Assembly (NCBI GenBank): GCA_964408455.1
Contig: CAYOZN010000030.1
Coordinates: forward strand, 1-64,000
Direction of reading: 5' to 3'
Source of the DNA: CAYOZN01 sp964408455
GTDB lineage: Bacteria; Planctomycetota; Phycisphaerae; UBA1845; UTPLA1
Length of the DNA: 64,000 bases
Shown: piece by piece, positions 23,474-32,768 of the stretch
How the letters are laid out: each line of letters starts with the position of its first letter
Numbering within the stretch: position 1 is the first letter of the stretch
The notes under the pieces: generated by a model
Told to the model about the DNA's origin: nothing
The model's database searches: none
What the model saw: the letters and a program-made list of their open reading frames with translations, nothing else
Position numbers and translations under genes: made by a program

Positions 23474-25132
23474 TTACGGCACGATCTTAAACTTCACCGA
23501 GTTGCTGTTGATCTTGCCGGCCTGGATGTCCTCGACTTCCACCTTGAGGGTGTACTCGCCGGGGGGAAGATCGCGTGGGATGCCGCGTTTGCTGGTGATG
23601 AAGAAGTCCTCGCGCTGCTGGCGGGCGACATCCTCGATGTTATCCTCCTTGGCGCTCCAGAGCTCTTCGCCGGAGCGGTTGATCAGGCTTTCGCGGACCG
23701 AAAGAACGGTGCGGTACTGGTCGGACGGCAGGCGCGTGCTCGAAAAATTCTCGACTTCGATGTAGATGATGACCAGCGTGCTGACGCCGGCGGGGAACTC
23801 CAGATTCTCGATGGGCTTGTAGCGGCCAAACGCGTCCACCGAGGTGCAGAGCTGCACAACGGGCACCTGGAGATCGGCACGAGCTCGAATCCGGCTGCGC
23901 AGCTGCTCGACGGATTCGAGCTGGCGATTGGCCCACGTGGCCGAGTCGCGGCCGGCCCCGGAGCGCGCGGCAATGAGGGTGCGCACCTGGGAGAGGATGA
24001 TCTCTTCGATATCGCGATCGACGCCGGGCACCGGTGCCAGGGCCTTGTCATCCTGCCCTTCCACCAGGTACAGCATGCGCAGGCGGAACTGTTCTTCGAT
24101 GTTGTTGGGGTCCTGGGCGACAAGCTCTTCATGCCGGCGAATGCGGGCGGTCAGCGAGTCGGCGGCGGGATTGACCGGCTGGTCAGCAAGGGCGCGGCCG
24201 GCATTGGGCACCATGGCCGACGGGCCCTCGACACCCTCGGCGGCAGGCTTGATCGTGATCTCGGCCACTTCGGGCGCGCCGTTGGTGGCGCCGGTCGCGT
24301 GTTCCGGTGCCGGATTCGGCGTCTCGACCGTGGCACCGCCGGCGTTGGCGGTTACGGTCGTGGCGGGGCCATCGCCGGACGGGATAGTCGGACTGTCGTG
24401 TTCAGTGGTTGCGGCAGGCGCCTCACGATCGGCGATCGTGGCGGCGCGATCCGGTGCGGGGCCGGAATCGGATGGGGACTGTCCGGACTGAGCGTCTTCT
24501 TCGGAAGGCGAAGCATCGGACGCGATCCGGACCGGCGATGGCTCGTCGGACGCTTCGGGCGCTTGCTCAAAGGCGTCGCCCGCCGTCTCGTCGGAAAAGA
24601 CAGAAACCTGCTGGGGCGAGGTTGAATCGACAAGCTGCGCATTACCGGGCGCGATGTCGCCAGCCGCAGCGGCCTGCACGCCCTCCGCCGTCCCGGACGG
24701 CGCAGTTTCATCGCCGGTGGCGGCGCGGTTCTGTCGCTGGGCTTCGCGCCGGGACAATTCGGCACGAAAAGCGGCCGTGTCGGAGCCGCCGGTGTCCATC
24801 GCGGCAAGCTCTCCGCGACGCGCGCTCTCGGCGCGGTCATTTGCAGGCGGGGCGCCGTCGCCGGACGGAGACATGCTGGCGACGTAGTCGCTGACGTTGC
24901 GGTTGACGTTGTCGGGGTCCTCGCCGTCGAGTGCCTCAGTCTCGGCACTAGCTGGCCGTGCGGCGGCGGCGGTCGTGCTGTTCTGCGGGGCGCCGGCGGT
25001 GCTGGTGCGCCCGCCGGGCTGCTGGGCCGCCCAGAACTGGTTCCAGCGATCCTGATCTGCCTGGGTGCAGCCGAGGGCGAGACAGGCGACGGCAAGCACC
25101 ACGAACCGGGTGCGAGAAACGTGCGACGTCAT
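23474..25132 (-). CDS. Lipoprotein with long disordered linker and C-terminal folded domain
   Basis: A 552-residue protein starting at ATG 25132 (AAAGGA upstream) with a lipobox (VVLAVACLALGC). Residues about 30-320 are Ala/Pro/Glu/Ser-rich and probably disordered. A helical region (EELVAQDPNNIEEQFRLRML) follows. The last 130 residues are beta-rich (YKPIENLEFPAGVSTLVIIY, IPRDLPPGEYTLKVEVEDIQ), resembling uncharacterised planctomycete domains. It may be a periplasmic tether or scaffold. It lies between holA and the methyltransferase, all on the minus strand. Confidence 0.75.
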   Translation of the reverse strand: MTSHVSRTRFVVLAVACLALGCTQADQDRWNQFWAAQQPGGRTSTAGAPQNSTTAAAARPASAETEALDGEDPDNVNRNVSDYVASMSPSGDGAPPANDRAESARRGELAAMDTGGSDTAAFRAELSRREAQRQNRAATGDETAPSGTAEGVQAAAAGDIAPGNAQLVDSTSPQQVSVFSDETAGDAFEQAPEASDEPSPVRIASDASPSEEDAQSGQSPSDSGPAPDRAATIADREAPAATTEHDSPTIPSGDGPATTVTANAGGATVETPNPAPEHATGATNGAPEVAEITIKPAAEGVEGPSAMVPNAGRALADQPVNPAADSLTARIRRHEELVAQDPNNIEEQFRLRMLYLVEGQDDKALAPVPGVDRDIEEIILSQVRTLIAARSGAGRDSATWANRQLESVEQLRSRIRARADLQVPVVQLCTSVDAFGRYKPIENLEFPAGVSTLVIIYIEVENFSSTRLPSDQYRTVLSVRESLINRSGEELWSAKEDNIEDVARQQREDFFITSKRGIPRDLPPGEYTLKVEVEDIQAGKINSNSVKFKIVP

Positions 25133-25215
25133 GTGTAGTCCTTTACAGCGTTCCGGGCATCCTTGTTGCCATCGGCGGCGACGCACGAAAACAGCCGCGC
25201 CGCCGACCCACGCGC

Positions 25216-26193
25216 CTAGCGCGCGCTGCACATTTCTACGATCAGCTTTTCGACAGCGGTCTCGACATTGCCGAGACCGGTCTTGGCGCCGAGGTCGATG
25301 CGCAACAGCTTAATCAAGTTGTCGTACCATTGCGACAGGCTGTAGCGATCGAGGGCCTTGTTCAGAATCTGGGCTTCGGTATCCCGAAAGCCGGCGGCGT
25401 ATGGCGAACGGTTCACGCCGGCCAGCCGCTTGGCCTCGGCGAAGCGACGCATGCTCCAGGCCAGCCCTCCCACGGCCCGATACGGGGCGCTTCGGTCGGT
25501 GGAGATGACCTGGTCCCAACGGGCGAGGGCAGTGGCGGCATCCCGGTCGGCGATGGCGTCGAAGACGCGGAAAATAATCTCCTGCCGGGTGCAGCCGACC
25601 AGGTCCTCGACGTGTTCGATGCGGATGGGTTGCCCGGCGCCAACGTACGTGGCGAGCTTGGCCAGCTCCATGTTGAGCAGGCCCAGGTTATCGCCGACGA
25701 GCTCGATCAAGCGATCGGCAACGTCGCGGGGAAGGCGGCAGGCGTGTTCGTCCGCAGCCCGCTGTATCAGCCATGCCGGAAGCTCATGCCGCTTCGGCGG
25801 CTCGCAGGCGATGTTGCCGCCGAGCGCATCCACCTTTTTGTACAACCGCGTCGTCTTCTGCCAGGTGCGGCATTCGAGGATGAGAATGCCGTCCGGGCTC
25901 GGTGAATCGAGATAGTTCTCCAGCTCCGCGCGAAAGCGGGTCACGAAGGGGTCGGCATCGCGAACAAGCACCACGCGGGTGCTGGCCAACAGGGAAGGCG
26001 TGCGGCACTCGTCGAGTACGTCGGCCAGGGCGACATTGTCGCCATCGAAGGAAGAGGGCGCGGTATCGCCACCATCGTCCGGCAACAGGCGATTGAGCAG
26101 TGCCGAGAGGGCCTGGGCCCTGAGGAAGGCGTCGGCCCCAAAGATGACGTAGACGGGGCTGCGTTCTTTCTGTTGCGTCTTTGCCTTGGACAT
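25216..26193 (-). CDS. holA: DNA polymerase III subunit delta
   Basis: A 325-residue clamp-loader subunit that opens the beta clamp during replication. Typical features are the N-terminal SPVYVIFGADAFLRAQAL, the AAA+-like core with TRVVLVRDAD, the LPAWLIQRAADEHACRLPRD segment, DNLGLLNMELAKLATYVG and the C-terminal SLSQWYDNLIKLLRIDLGAK. It lacks a Walker ATP-binding site, as the family does. The length is normal. The downstream lipoprotein is 83 bases away and is not the usual LptE neighbour. Confidence 0.92.
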   Translation of the reverse strand: MSKAKTQQKERSPVYVIFGADAFLRAQALSALLNRLLPDDGGDTAPSSFDGDNVALADVLDECRTPSLLASTRVVLVRDADPFVTRFRAELENYLDSPSPDGILILECRTWQKTTRLYKKVDALGGNIACEPPKRHELPAWLIQRAADEHACRLPRDVADRLIELVGDNLGLLNMELAKLATYVGAGQPIRIEHVEDLVGCTRQEIIFRVFDAIADRDAATALARWDQVISTDRSAPYRAVGGLAWSMRRFAEAKRLAGVNRSPYAAGFRDTEAQILNKALDRYSLSQWYDNLIKLLRIDLGAKTGLGNVETAVEKLIVEMCSAR

Positions 26194-26321
26194 TTCAAAT
26201 GCGTGCCGTTAAACGGAACAAGCCAGCCCGCGGGCCAATGCGTTTCCCCACGTGCGCTGCGAAACCATCACCGATGGGCCGACAGGCGCGGTTCGGGATT
26301 TTGATCGCGGGAATGGTCAAG

Positions 26322-27722
26322 TCAGAAGTCTTGGCCCAGCCGGGCGGAATAGGATGCGAGCCTTCGCTCGGCACGGCGGCGCAGTTCAACGCCGGCGGCT
26401 TCGATCGACGCGGCCCGCTGCCAGGCCTCTCGCGCGGCGGGGCGATCGCCGATGAAGATGCACACATCACCAAAATGCAGCCAGGCCTCGGCATCTTCGG
26501 GCTCCAGCAAGAGCAGCTTCTGCATGGACGCATGTGCCGACCGGTAGCGGCGTTCCCGGGCCTGCACGAGGGCCAGCCCCTTGAGGGCGGCGCGATCGCG
26601 CGGCTCCGCGTCCAGCACGCGCTGATATTCCGCTTCGGCCCCGGCATGATCGCCGAGCAGAATCAGCACGCCCGCCAGGTCGACCCGCGCCCGGTGCAGC
26701 AGGGGGACCTGCTCGAGCGCATCCCGATAGCGGGCGATGGCAATATCGTACTCGCCGCGCAGCCGGTGCCACGTGGCCAGATCATACAATCGCGCGGCCT
26801 CTTTTGCAGCAGCAGAATCGCCATGCGATTCGCCGGCGTCGGGCTCAGTGAAGGCCGCGAGCCTTGCGAGCGCAACGGGCTGTGAAATGTCCGGCGATTC
26901 CTCCGGCGTTGAAATCGGCTGGTTGCTTCGCGATGGAACCGAGGGATGCGCGGCTGGCGCTTCGCTCACCGCCGGCAGTTGCTGAACCTCAGACGCGAGC
27001 GGGCCTGTCAGACCAATCAACCGGCTGGCGTGGCCGCGATTGCCGGCGCGATCGACGGCTGTGATTTTCACCGTGAGCTTGTCGAACTCACCGGCGGGCA
27101 CCGTCCAGCGCAGCGAGCCGGACGCGTGTTGATGCTGCTCGACGGGTTGAAATGCGCCGTCGCTGGCGGCGCGATAGTGGATGGTTACCGGGCGATCGGG
27201 CAGGGACGCGTCGTCCACCTGCCAGCGAAGCTCGATCTCGCGCGTAAGATCGAAATCCGGCGAGGCACGCGCGGTCAGGAACTTGACCTCCGGCAATGCC
27301 CGGTCGAAACGGACCCACTTGTGTGCCGAGGCGCCCACGGACGGCACGGGTGTCCTGGCGGTGGCATTGCCGAGCACCAGATACAAGCCAAAGACGCCGT
27401 CGGCCGGCGGCGTGAAGAACGCCCTGCGTGCATCCATGGCCGCAGGGCTGATGGAGGACGCCCTCTTCCACGAGGCGGCCCCATCGTCGGTGTACCACAA
27501 TTCGACGGACGTAATGGGCGGTTGACCGGCACGCAGGGTCCAGCCGATCTCCGCGCGGTCGGACGACAGCGACTCGATCAGATGCTCGGGGATGGCACGC
27601 TCGTCCTGCGCGGCGGCGGCGATGGACGCGGCAAGCAGGCTGACAACAACTGAACCGGTAAAGCGCCAACCGGCCGAGAACTGCCGCGTCGGGCCGCGGT
27701 ACCATGTGCGGTCGAGCTTCAT
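26322..27722 (-). CDS. Exported protein with beta-rich N-terminus and C-terminal TPRs
   Basis: A 466-residue protein with a signal peptide (VVVSLLAASIAAAAQ). The N-terminal half has two beta-sandwich-like segments (IGWTLRAGQPPITSVELWY; EIELRWQVDDASLPDRPVTI). A Ser/Pro-rich linker follows. The C-terminal 150 residues are tetratricopeptide repeats (YDIAIARYRDALEQVPLLHR, AGAEAEYQRVLDAEPRDRAA, SAHASMQKLLLLEPEDAEAW). A scaffold role in the periplasm is inferred. No known family name fits. It is 128 bases upstream of holA on the same strand. Confidence 0.75.
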   Translation of the reverse strand: MKLDRTWYRGPTRQFSAGWRFTGSVVVSLLAASIAAAAQDERAIPEHLIESLSSDRAEIGWTLRAGQPPITSVELWYTDDGAASWKRASSISPAAMDARRAFFTPPADGVFGLYLVLGNATARTPVPSVGASAHKWVRFDRALPEVKFLTARASPDFDLTREIELRWQVDDASLPDRPVTIHYRAASDGAFQPVEQHQHASGSLRWTVPAGEFDKLTVKITAVDRAGNRGHASRLIGLTGPLASEVQQLPAVSEAPAAHPSVPSRSNQPISTPEESPDISQPVALARLAAFTEPDAGESHGDSAAAKEAARLYDLATWHRLRGEYDIAIARYRDALEQVPLLHRARVDLAGVLILLGDHAGAEAEYQRVLDAEPRDRAALKGLALVQARERRYRSAHASMQKLLLLEPEDAEAWLHFGDVCIFIGDRPAAREAWQRAASIEAAGVELRRRAERRLASYSARLGQDF

Positions 27723-28087
27723 GCCAACTTTGCTTTACGGAGTCCGCAATGCGACGCCGACGGCGGCTACGCCACGAATACGATTCCAGGAGATTGATGC
27801 ACATTTATCGGACAAAACGCGGAGGGATATTAGACCGTCCCGGTTTGGACGGAGAGCGGCCTGAATCGTATCTGATTGCGTGGGAAAGGCGCGCCATGAT
27901 ATCAGCGCTGGAAGCAAGGCTAGACCGGCCCGCCAATGCTGAAAACCGCGAGTTCTGGGTCCGTGGGCGGAATCAGACCTAAGGGTCCCGTGCCATCCGC
28001 TCGATGTGAAAACGGAACGATGCCGCGTGCTTAATGCGCGCGGCTTCATGGGGAAAGTTGCGAAGCGTCAGAGCCGGGGGGGATACC
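27723..28087. other. Intergenic region, nothing recognised
   Basis: This 365-base gap lies between divergent genes. Short frames on both strands lack ribosome sites and family resemblance. GCCGGGGGGGATACC before 28088 is the probable ribosome site for the next gene. Confidence 0.5.
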
Positions 28088-28453
28088 GTGCTTACACACA
28101 AGCTGCGCAGACGGCACGCTTGCGGCCTGGCCGCGGCAATTCTTGCAGCGACATCCACCGGGTGCGCCCGTCCGGACACGGCGGTGCAAAACCGGACCGT
28201 GCACCGGCCGGCTGGAATCGCCGCCTCCGATCGCCCGGTGAAGCGCGTTCGGCCGAACATCACCACGAGCACGGTCGATCGGAGCGACGCGAACGGCGCG
28301 GCGGAAAGCGATCGCGATGCGAGCCGCGCTAAGCCCGGCCGCGATGTCAAGCCGCCAAAGGCGGCGCCGGCTCGACGGAAGGCCGCGCCGCGCGACGATT
28401 ACGACCGCCACCCTTCGCGCTGGCGGCACAAGCTGAAGGCAAAGTACGCTTGA
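28088..28453 (+). CDS. Small basic lipoprotein
   Basis: A 121-residue protein read from GTG 28088, six bases after a G-rich ribosome site. It has a signal peptide ending in the lipobox ILAATSTGC. The mature part is strongly basic and low-complexity (RAKPGRDVKPPKAAPARRKA, ending RHKLKAKYA), suggesting binding to an acidic polymer or membrane surface. No family is recognised, and its reality rests on the lipobox and start context. Confidence 0.5.
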   Translation: MLTHKLRRRHACGLAAAILAATSTGCARPDTAVQNRTVHRPAGIAASDRPVKRVRPNITTSTVDRSDANGAAESDRDASRAKPGRDVKPPKAAPARRKAAPRDDYDRHPSRWRHKLKAKYA

Positions 28454-28548
28454 GGCCGCGGCAATTGGCTGCGCTGGCGGATGGCGCGGCATGGCGCATT
28501 CGTCGGCCGGCGTATGCATCACACGTCCGACGATCTCGAAGCAGGCTT

Positions 28549-29265
28549 CTACAGCGACACGGAAACTGTTTGACCGCTTGAATGCTGAAAGGCGGGCGCG
28601 AGCACTGCCTCGACCGCCATGGCGATGGCATCGGGGCTTAGCGTCTGTTCGGCCGGGAACGACGGAAATGCGCCGCGGAGCATGGCGGTCTCGACGGCGC
28701 CCGGGGCGATGCCGAAGACGCGGATGTTGTGAGGCGCGCCCTCTGCGGCGAGCGAACGCGTATATGCCACGACAAATGCCTTGGCAGCGCCGTAGGCACC
28801 CAGCCCCGGAAAGGCATCGTATGCAGACCGCGAGGAGATGTTGACGATTGCGCCTCCGCCCGCGGCGGTCATCAGCGGCCACACGGCCTTGGAGCACAGA
28901 AAGACCGATCGCACATTGGCCGCGACCATCTCATCGAAGACCTCGAGCGACATCTGATCGATGGTGGCCACCGGGGCGCTGCCGGCGTTGTTGACGAGGA
29001 CATCGATACCGCCGAGGGCAGCCTCAACGGTGTCGATCAAATGCGTGACCTGGGCAGGGTCGCTGACGTCAGCGGGAACTGCGAGCACGTCGAGGCCCTG
29101 TCGCTCCAGATTCGCCTTGGCCGCGGTGAGGGCCTGCACGGTGCGCCCGGCGATGGCAACGCGGGCGCCCGCTTTTGCGGCGCGGGCTGCAATGGCCAGA
29201 CCAATGCCGCGGCTGCCGCCGGTGACAAGCACGCTCTTGGCATCCAGGTAGTGCGCGTCAGCCAT
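28549..29265 (-). CDS. Short-chain dehydrogenase/reductase
   Basis: A 238-residue SDR oxidoreductase. The NAD(P)-binding motif TGGSRGIGLAIA is near residue 15 and the NNAG motif near residue 90. The catalytic Ser lies in NISSRSAYDAF, and YGAAK is the YxxxK motif. The substrate is unknown. The start codon lies within the upstream small membrane gene (8-base overlap), so the two are translationally coupled. A 3-oxoacyl reductase-type activity is possible, but this fold covers many substrates. Confidence 0.88.
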   Translation of the reverse strand: MADAHYLDAKSVLVTGGSRGIGLAIAARAAKAGARVAIAGRTVQALTAAKANLERQGLDVLAVPADVSDPAQVTHLIDTVEAALGGIDVLVNNAGSAPVATIDQMSLEVFDEMVAANVRSVFLCSKAVWPLMTAAGGGAIVNISSRSAYDAFPGLGAYGAAKAFVVAYTRSLAAEGAPHNIRVFGIAPGAVETAMLRGAFPSFPAEQTLSPDAIAMAVEAVLAPAFQHSSGQTVSVSL

Positions 29266-29542
29266 GAGGATTCTCGCGGTTGTTGCTACTGTCAGCCGAA
29301 AACCGGCCGGTTTTGTGCCCAACCGACGACACAGCATCTTCCTCGGGTGGAGTAGCCGGGGGCAGCGACAGCGAAATCAACTCCCGACGAGTACCCAACC
29401 GATCGCTCGCGGCGGAGTGCGACGGACAGTGACAGCCCGTGCTGCAACCGGTTGGTCTGCGCAAAGCAGTCCACACCCTGCGTACGAGGTGGAGCGACGC
29501 GCCGGCCAGAAGCAGCACCACGATGAGAGTCTGCCAGTCCAT
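29258..29542 (-). CDS. Small Cys-containing membrane protein, FeoB-associated-like
   Basis: A 94-residue protein. The N-terminal membrane segment and Cys-rich loop (DWQTLIVVLLLAGASLHLVR, then TGCSTGCHCP) resemble the FeoB-associated Cys-rich membrane protein family, which is typically 50-70 residues long. Here an extra Ser/Pro-rich tail of about 45 residues overlaps the SDR start. A role in ferrous iron handling is only a family-based guess, as no feoB is in the window. Confidence 0.55.
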   Translation of the reverse strand: MDWQTLIVVLLLAGASLHLVRRVWTALRRPTGCSTGCHCPSHSAASDRLGTRRELISLSLPPATPPEEDAVSSVGHKTGRFSADSSNNRENPHG

Positions 29543-29733
29543 GGAATTTGATTGTAGCATGGATGGGACGGTTCGGGGTTCAGTCGCGCCGAAGAACTGC
29601 GGCGGCCGACGGGGATGGCTTGCAATTGCGGCGCATCTGGTAAGATTTTGTCACGCCCGCGATACGCGACTGACGCGGATCGTGAAGTCAAACGGGCAAG
29701 TGACCGCGCGGCGGCGCGAGCCGTGGTGAATCG

Positions 29734-30240
29734 ATGGCAAACATGAATCGCAGGGAATTCCTCATTGAGCGGCTTGGCAAGGCGCGCGAGTGGACTCGAA
29801 ACCTGCTGGCCGACATCGATGCAACACGCTGGTTCGAGATGCCCTACGCCGGATTCGGCCATGCGGCGTGGCAGGTTGGACATCTGGCGGCTTCGCAGGT
29901 GGTGCTGCTGCACGAGCGCTGCTTTGGGATGGCATTCGAGGACGTGCTGCCCGGAGAATGGAAGTTAAAGATGGCGCGTGGCTCGACGCCGGTGCCAGAT
30001 GCAAACGAATATCCGCCGGTCGTCGAGATCAGGGCGGCCTTCGATCGCGTTCACGCGGACGCCATGAGGCGAATCGGGGAGATGTCGGAATCGGATCTCG
30101 ACCAACCTGCGGGCAGCGATCCTCATCCGCTTTTCGTCACGCGGGAGCAGGCCATCGGGACGGCGCTGATGCACGAGACGTTTCACGCCGGTCAGATCGC
30201 GTTGATCCGGCGATGGATGGGCAAGGCGCCGCTGCGCTGA
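29734..30240 (+). CDS. DinB family protein
   Basis: A 168-residue four-helix-bundle protein of the DinB/YfiT superfamily. Candidate metal ligands are the His residues in HAAWQVGHLAASQ and in MHETFHAGQIALIRRWMG, the typical HxxxH pair. Members are metal-dependent, thiol-using transferases, often in stress responses. Nothing here indicates the substrate. It is isolated between a divergent and a convergent gene. Confidence 0.85.
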   Translation: MANMNRREFLIERLGKAREWTRNLLADIDATRWFEMPYAGFGHAAWQVGHLAASQVVLLHERCFGMAFEDVLPGEWKLKMARGSTPVPDANEYPPVVEIRAAFDRVHADAMRRIGEMSESDLDQPAGSDPHPLFVTREQAIGTALMHETFHAGQIALIRRWMGKAPLR

Positions 30241-30277
30241 TCCGGGCCGGCGAACCTTACGGCCGGGCGGCGCAGGC

Positions 30278-30946
30278 TCAAGGCCTGGCAGCGGTGCGAT
30301 CGGGCGATTCGGCGGCGGGTGCCGCAGTTGCGGCACGCTGCTCCTTTCGAATCTGCTCGCGGGCGCTCATCAGCGCCTCGTAGTACGGCGTGCCCAGTTC
30401 GCGTTCCTCCGGCGATGTCTTCTGCATCAGCCATTCCTGGAAGGTCACACCGCCGGTGAAGTCGCGCGCGAAGGCCTTGCCGATCTCGCGCATGAATCCG
30501 GACTGCGACTCCATGCGGGCGAAGCGATCGCGGATGAACTTGCCCTTTTCGCCGGGGTCCTTCAGTGTGGCGTATTGCTTTGCGTCGGTGAGGAAGCCGC
30601 GCTTGAGGTGCTTGAAGATGACATCCACGAATCTGCCGCGCGCGTCTTCATCCAGCGAGACCAGGTGATCCTGAAGGGCAGTTGCATGACTGCCGCTCAC
30701 CAGATGGGCGTGCCATTTCTTGAGAAACTCTTCCTGCTCGATCTGCGGCAGCCGGCTGAGGCCCCTGTCGTCGCAGACGTAGGCCACGACGTCGGCGGGC
30801 GCCGCCGATTCGATAACCGGCCGGTTGGGCGTCACCGCAATGACGTAGCCGATCCAGCCGCCGAGGACGAGGAGCCCGGCGAGCGCGCCCCAGACGGCGG
30901 CCGAGCGGTTCTTGCGTACAACCTGCTTCATGTCTTCTGCTGTCAT
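30278..30946 (-). CDS. Hypothetical single-pass membrane protein
   Basis: A 222-residue protein with one N-terminal transmembrane helix (AAVWGALAGLLVLGGWIGYV) and a helical soluble domain, largely charged (FIRDRFARMESQSGFMREIG). A C-terminal Ala/Pro tail follows. Met6 is an alternative start. No family is recognised. The segment GFLTDAKQYATLKDPGEKGK looks like a structured helical hairpin. It precedes the DinB gene convergently and lies 85 bases from the pseudopilin gene. Confidence 0.65.
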   Translation of the reverse strand: MTAEDMKQVVRKNRSAAVWGALAGLLVLGGWIGYVIAVTPNRPVIESAAPADVVAYVCDDRGLSRLPQIEQEEFLKKWHAHLVSGSHATALQDHLVSLDEDARGRFVDVIFKHLKRGFLTDAKQYATLKDPGEKGKFIRDRFARMESQSGFMREIGKAFARDFTGGVTFQEWLMQKTSPEERELGTPYYEALMSAREQIRKEQRAATAAPAAESPDRTAARP

Positions 30947-31031
30947 TGCTTCTCACTTTCGGGCGAAATCAACGCGAGTGTTGGCTGGTTGCTGGTGATC
31001 CGTATCATCGCCGGGTTACGGCAGGGCCGTC

Positions 31032-31712
31032 TCACTCCAACTGCGGCCGCCTGGGCCGGCTGGTGCGGGCCTGCAAATCCGCAAAGAGGGTGTTGATCGC
31101 CCCACCGCCATCGCCCTCGTGGAACGGCTGGAAATCGGTGAGGAGCCACTGGTCGGCGCGGCCCTGGCCCATGCCGGCCGCCTTGGTCAGGGGCTCTTCT
31201 CCGACGCGATGGCCGGCGCGAAGTTCGCCCCACCACCATTCGTAGCTCGAGCCTTCGGTTTCGTGCCACGTCGTGGAAGATGAAAACTCCTTTCGCAGCG
31301 GATCGTCATCTTCAAGTTCGCGCACGTCGCCCGGACATCGAAATGCGTGCGGATCGTCACCCAGGTGCGGGGCCAGCACGGCAGGCAACAGCGGCCAGCC
31401 TTTGCCGGAGGTATTCTGCGTGCTGCGCAACTTTGCGGCATAGGGCCAGCGCTGATCGCTGGACTTGAGATACGCGTCGAGAGCGCGGCCGATGCTGGTC
31501 AGGTTCGCAAGGCAACGCTGGCGCTGACCGGCAACTCGGGATGCCGACAGGGCGGGAATCAGGAGCCAGGCGGCGAGGCCGAGCACGGCGATGGCAACAA
31601 AGACTTCAAAGCGCGTGATGCCGCGCCGGCGGCGCCGAACAGCGCGTGCCGAGTCAGGCGATAACACGATCTGGTCGAAACGAATATCGATGACGGTGTC
31701 TACCGGGCCCAT
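31032..31712 (-). CDS. Type II secretion pseudopilin-like protein
   Basis: A 226-residue protein. After a long N-terminus and an RRRRR run comes the prepilin-like segment GITRFEVFVAIAVLGLAAWL, where a Phe-Glu pair follows the GIT cleavage site. The C-terminal half (FRCPGDVRELEDDDPLRKEF, GAINTLFADLQARTSRP) matches the planctomycete pseudopilin end. It is divergent in length from the proteins at 1-881 and 57036, but of the same family. Its start is not certain because no clear ribosome site is present. Confidence 0.7.
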   Translation of the reverse strand: MGPVDTVIDIRFDQIVLSPDSARAVRRRRRGITRFEVFVAIAVLGLAAWLLIPALSASRVAGQRQRCLANLTSIGRALDAYLKSSDQRWPYAAKLRSTQNTSGKGWPLLPAVLAPHLGDDPHAFRCPGDVRELEDDDPLRKEFSSSTTWHETEGSSYEWWWGELRAGHRVGEEPLTKAAGMGQGRADQWLLTDFQPFHEGDGGGAINTLFADLQARTSRPRRPQLE

Positions 31713-31890
31713 TCAAAACTTTGCGTCAACGGGTGTACACGCCGCACACCATGCGCGAGTCACTGAAACGCAAACGGGCTCCCCACCCTTTGTTCACGGT
31801 GAAGAAGCCCGTTCACTCATTCGACAAGCCTAGGACCAGCGCCGCCACGCGTCAAGCGAATCAAGCCCGCCGCACGGACTGCGGGGCGGG

Positions 31891-32532
31891 TCAGTTTGCG
31901 TCTGAAGTCTTGTTGGCGACGGTAATTGGGGCGATTGTGCCGTCGGCGCCCGGTGTCCAGACGCGGATGTCCGTGATTTCGGAATGTACCTCGGCAATGC
32001 CTTCCCGGCCCCAGAAGCAGATTGGAATCCGCCGGGTCGCCCCCGGCATCAATGGACCGCGCCATTCGTCGTCGATCTGAAGCGGCGTCGCGCCAAGGGT
32101 CGCATCCTCGACGACGGGATCGCCGTCGCTATTGATGCCGACCACGCGTATGCCCAGCAGCGAAACGACTTCGTCGCCATTGTTCGTGATTTCGACGACC
32201 GCACGCGAGTAACCCCGCGGGCTCTTTTCGATTACGCGGGCGCTGGTGTCGATATGGGCGAGATAATCCGGCCTGCGAACATCCTGTAGTGCATCGGCGA
32301 GCGCCGGCGGCAGGGCCTGGCGGAATTCAGGCAGAGACCGCACCAGCTCCGTTACCATGCCGGACAGGCTGTCGGTCTTGCCGTCGATGATGCGCATGCC
32401 GTACGCCACGACACCAAAGCCTCCCGCCAGCGCGGTAACCAGGATGGCGGTGATGCAAAGGATGGTGATCGAAAGAAACGACAGGCGCTTGCGGACGACT
32501 GGGACTGGCGCGTGATCGCGATGGCCGTACAT
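31891..32532 (-). CDS. Hypothetical membrane-anchored protein
   Basis: A 213-residue protein starting at ATG 32532, nine bases after GGAGG. A single N-terminal transmembrane helix (FLSITILCITAILVTALAGG) is followed by a beta-rich domain (SRAVVEITNNGDEVVSLLGI, RIPICFWGREGIAEVHSEIT) resembling DUF4352-type domains. It is divergent from fliM. The function is unknown. Confidence 0.65.
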   Translation of the reverse strand: MYGHRDHAPVPVVRKRLSFLSITILCITAILVTALAGGFGVVAYGMRIIDGKTDSLSGMVTELVRSLPEFRQALPPALADALQDVRRPDYLAHIDTSARVIEKSPRGYSRAVVEITNNGDEVVSLLGIRVVGINSDGDPVVEDATLGATPLQIDDEWRGPLMPGATRRIPICFWGREGIAEVHSEITDIRVWTPGADGTIAPITVANKTSDAN

Positions 32533-32768
32533 GGCGGAATACCTCCGAAGGCTGAGAAACAAGGCGAAATGCCGGATCTGCATTTCGCGGCAGTTCCGGC
32601 ATGTATTGGGGATGATGGGCGGAATATTCCAGATGCTTGACCGCGCCCGCGACTCCCTTCGCGCCCATGGGCGTCTCAAGGCAGTGTCGCGGGTTGTCCG
32701 ATAAACTGGCTGTTCCGGCGCGTGCGACGCGCAACTCCTGCCGGAATGCCTCGTTACGACGTATCCAC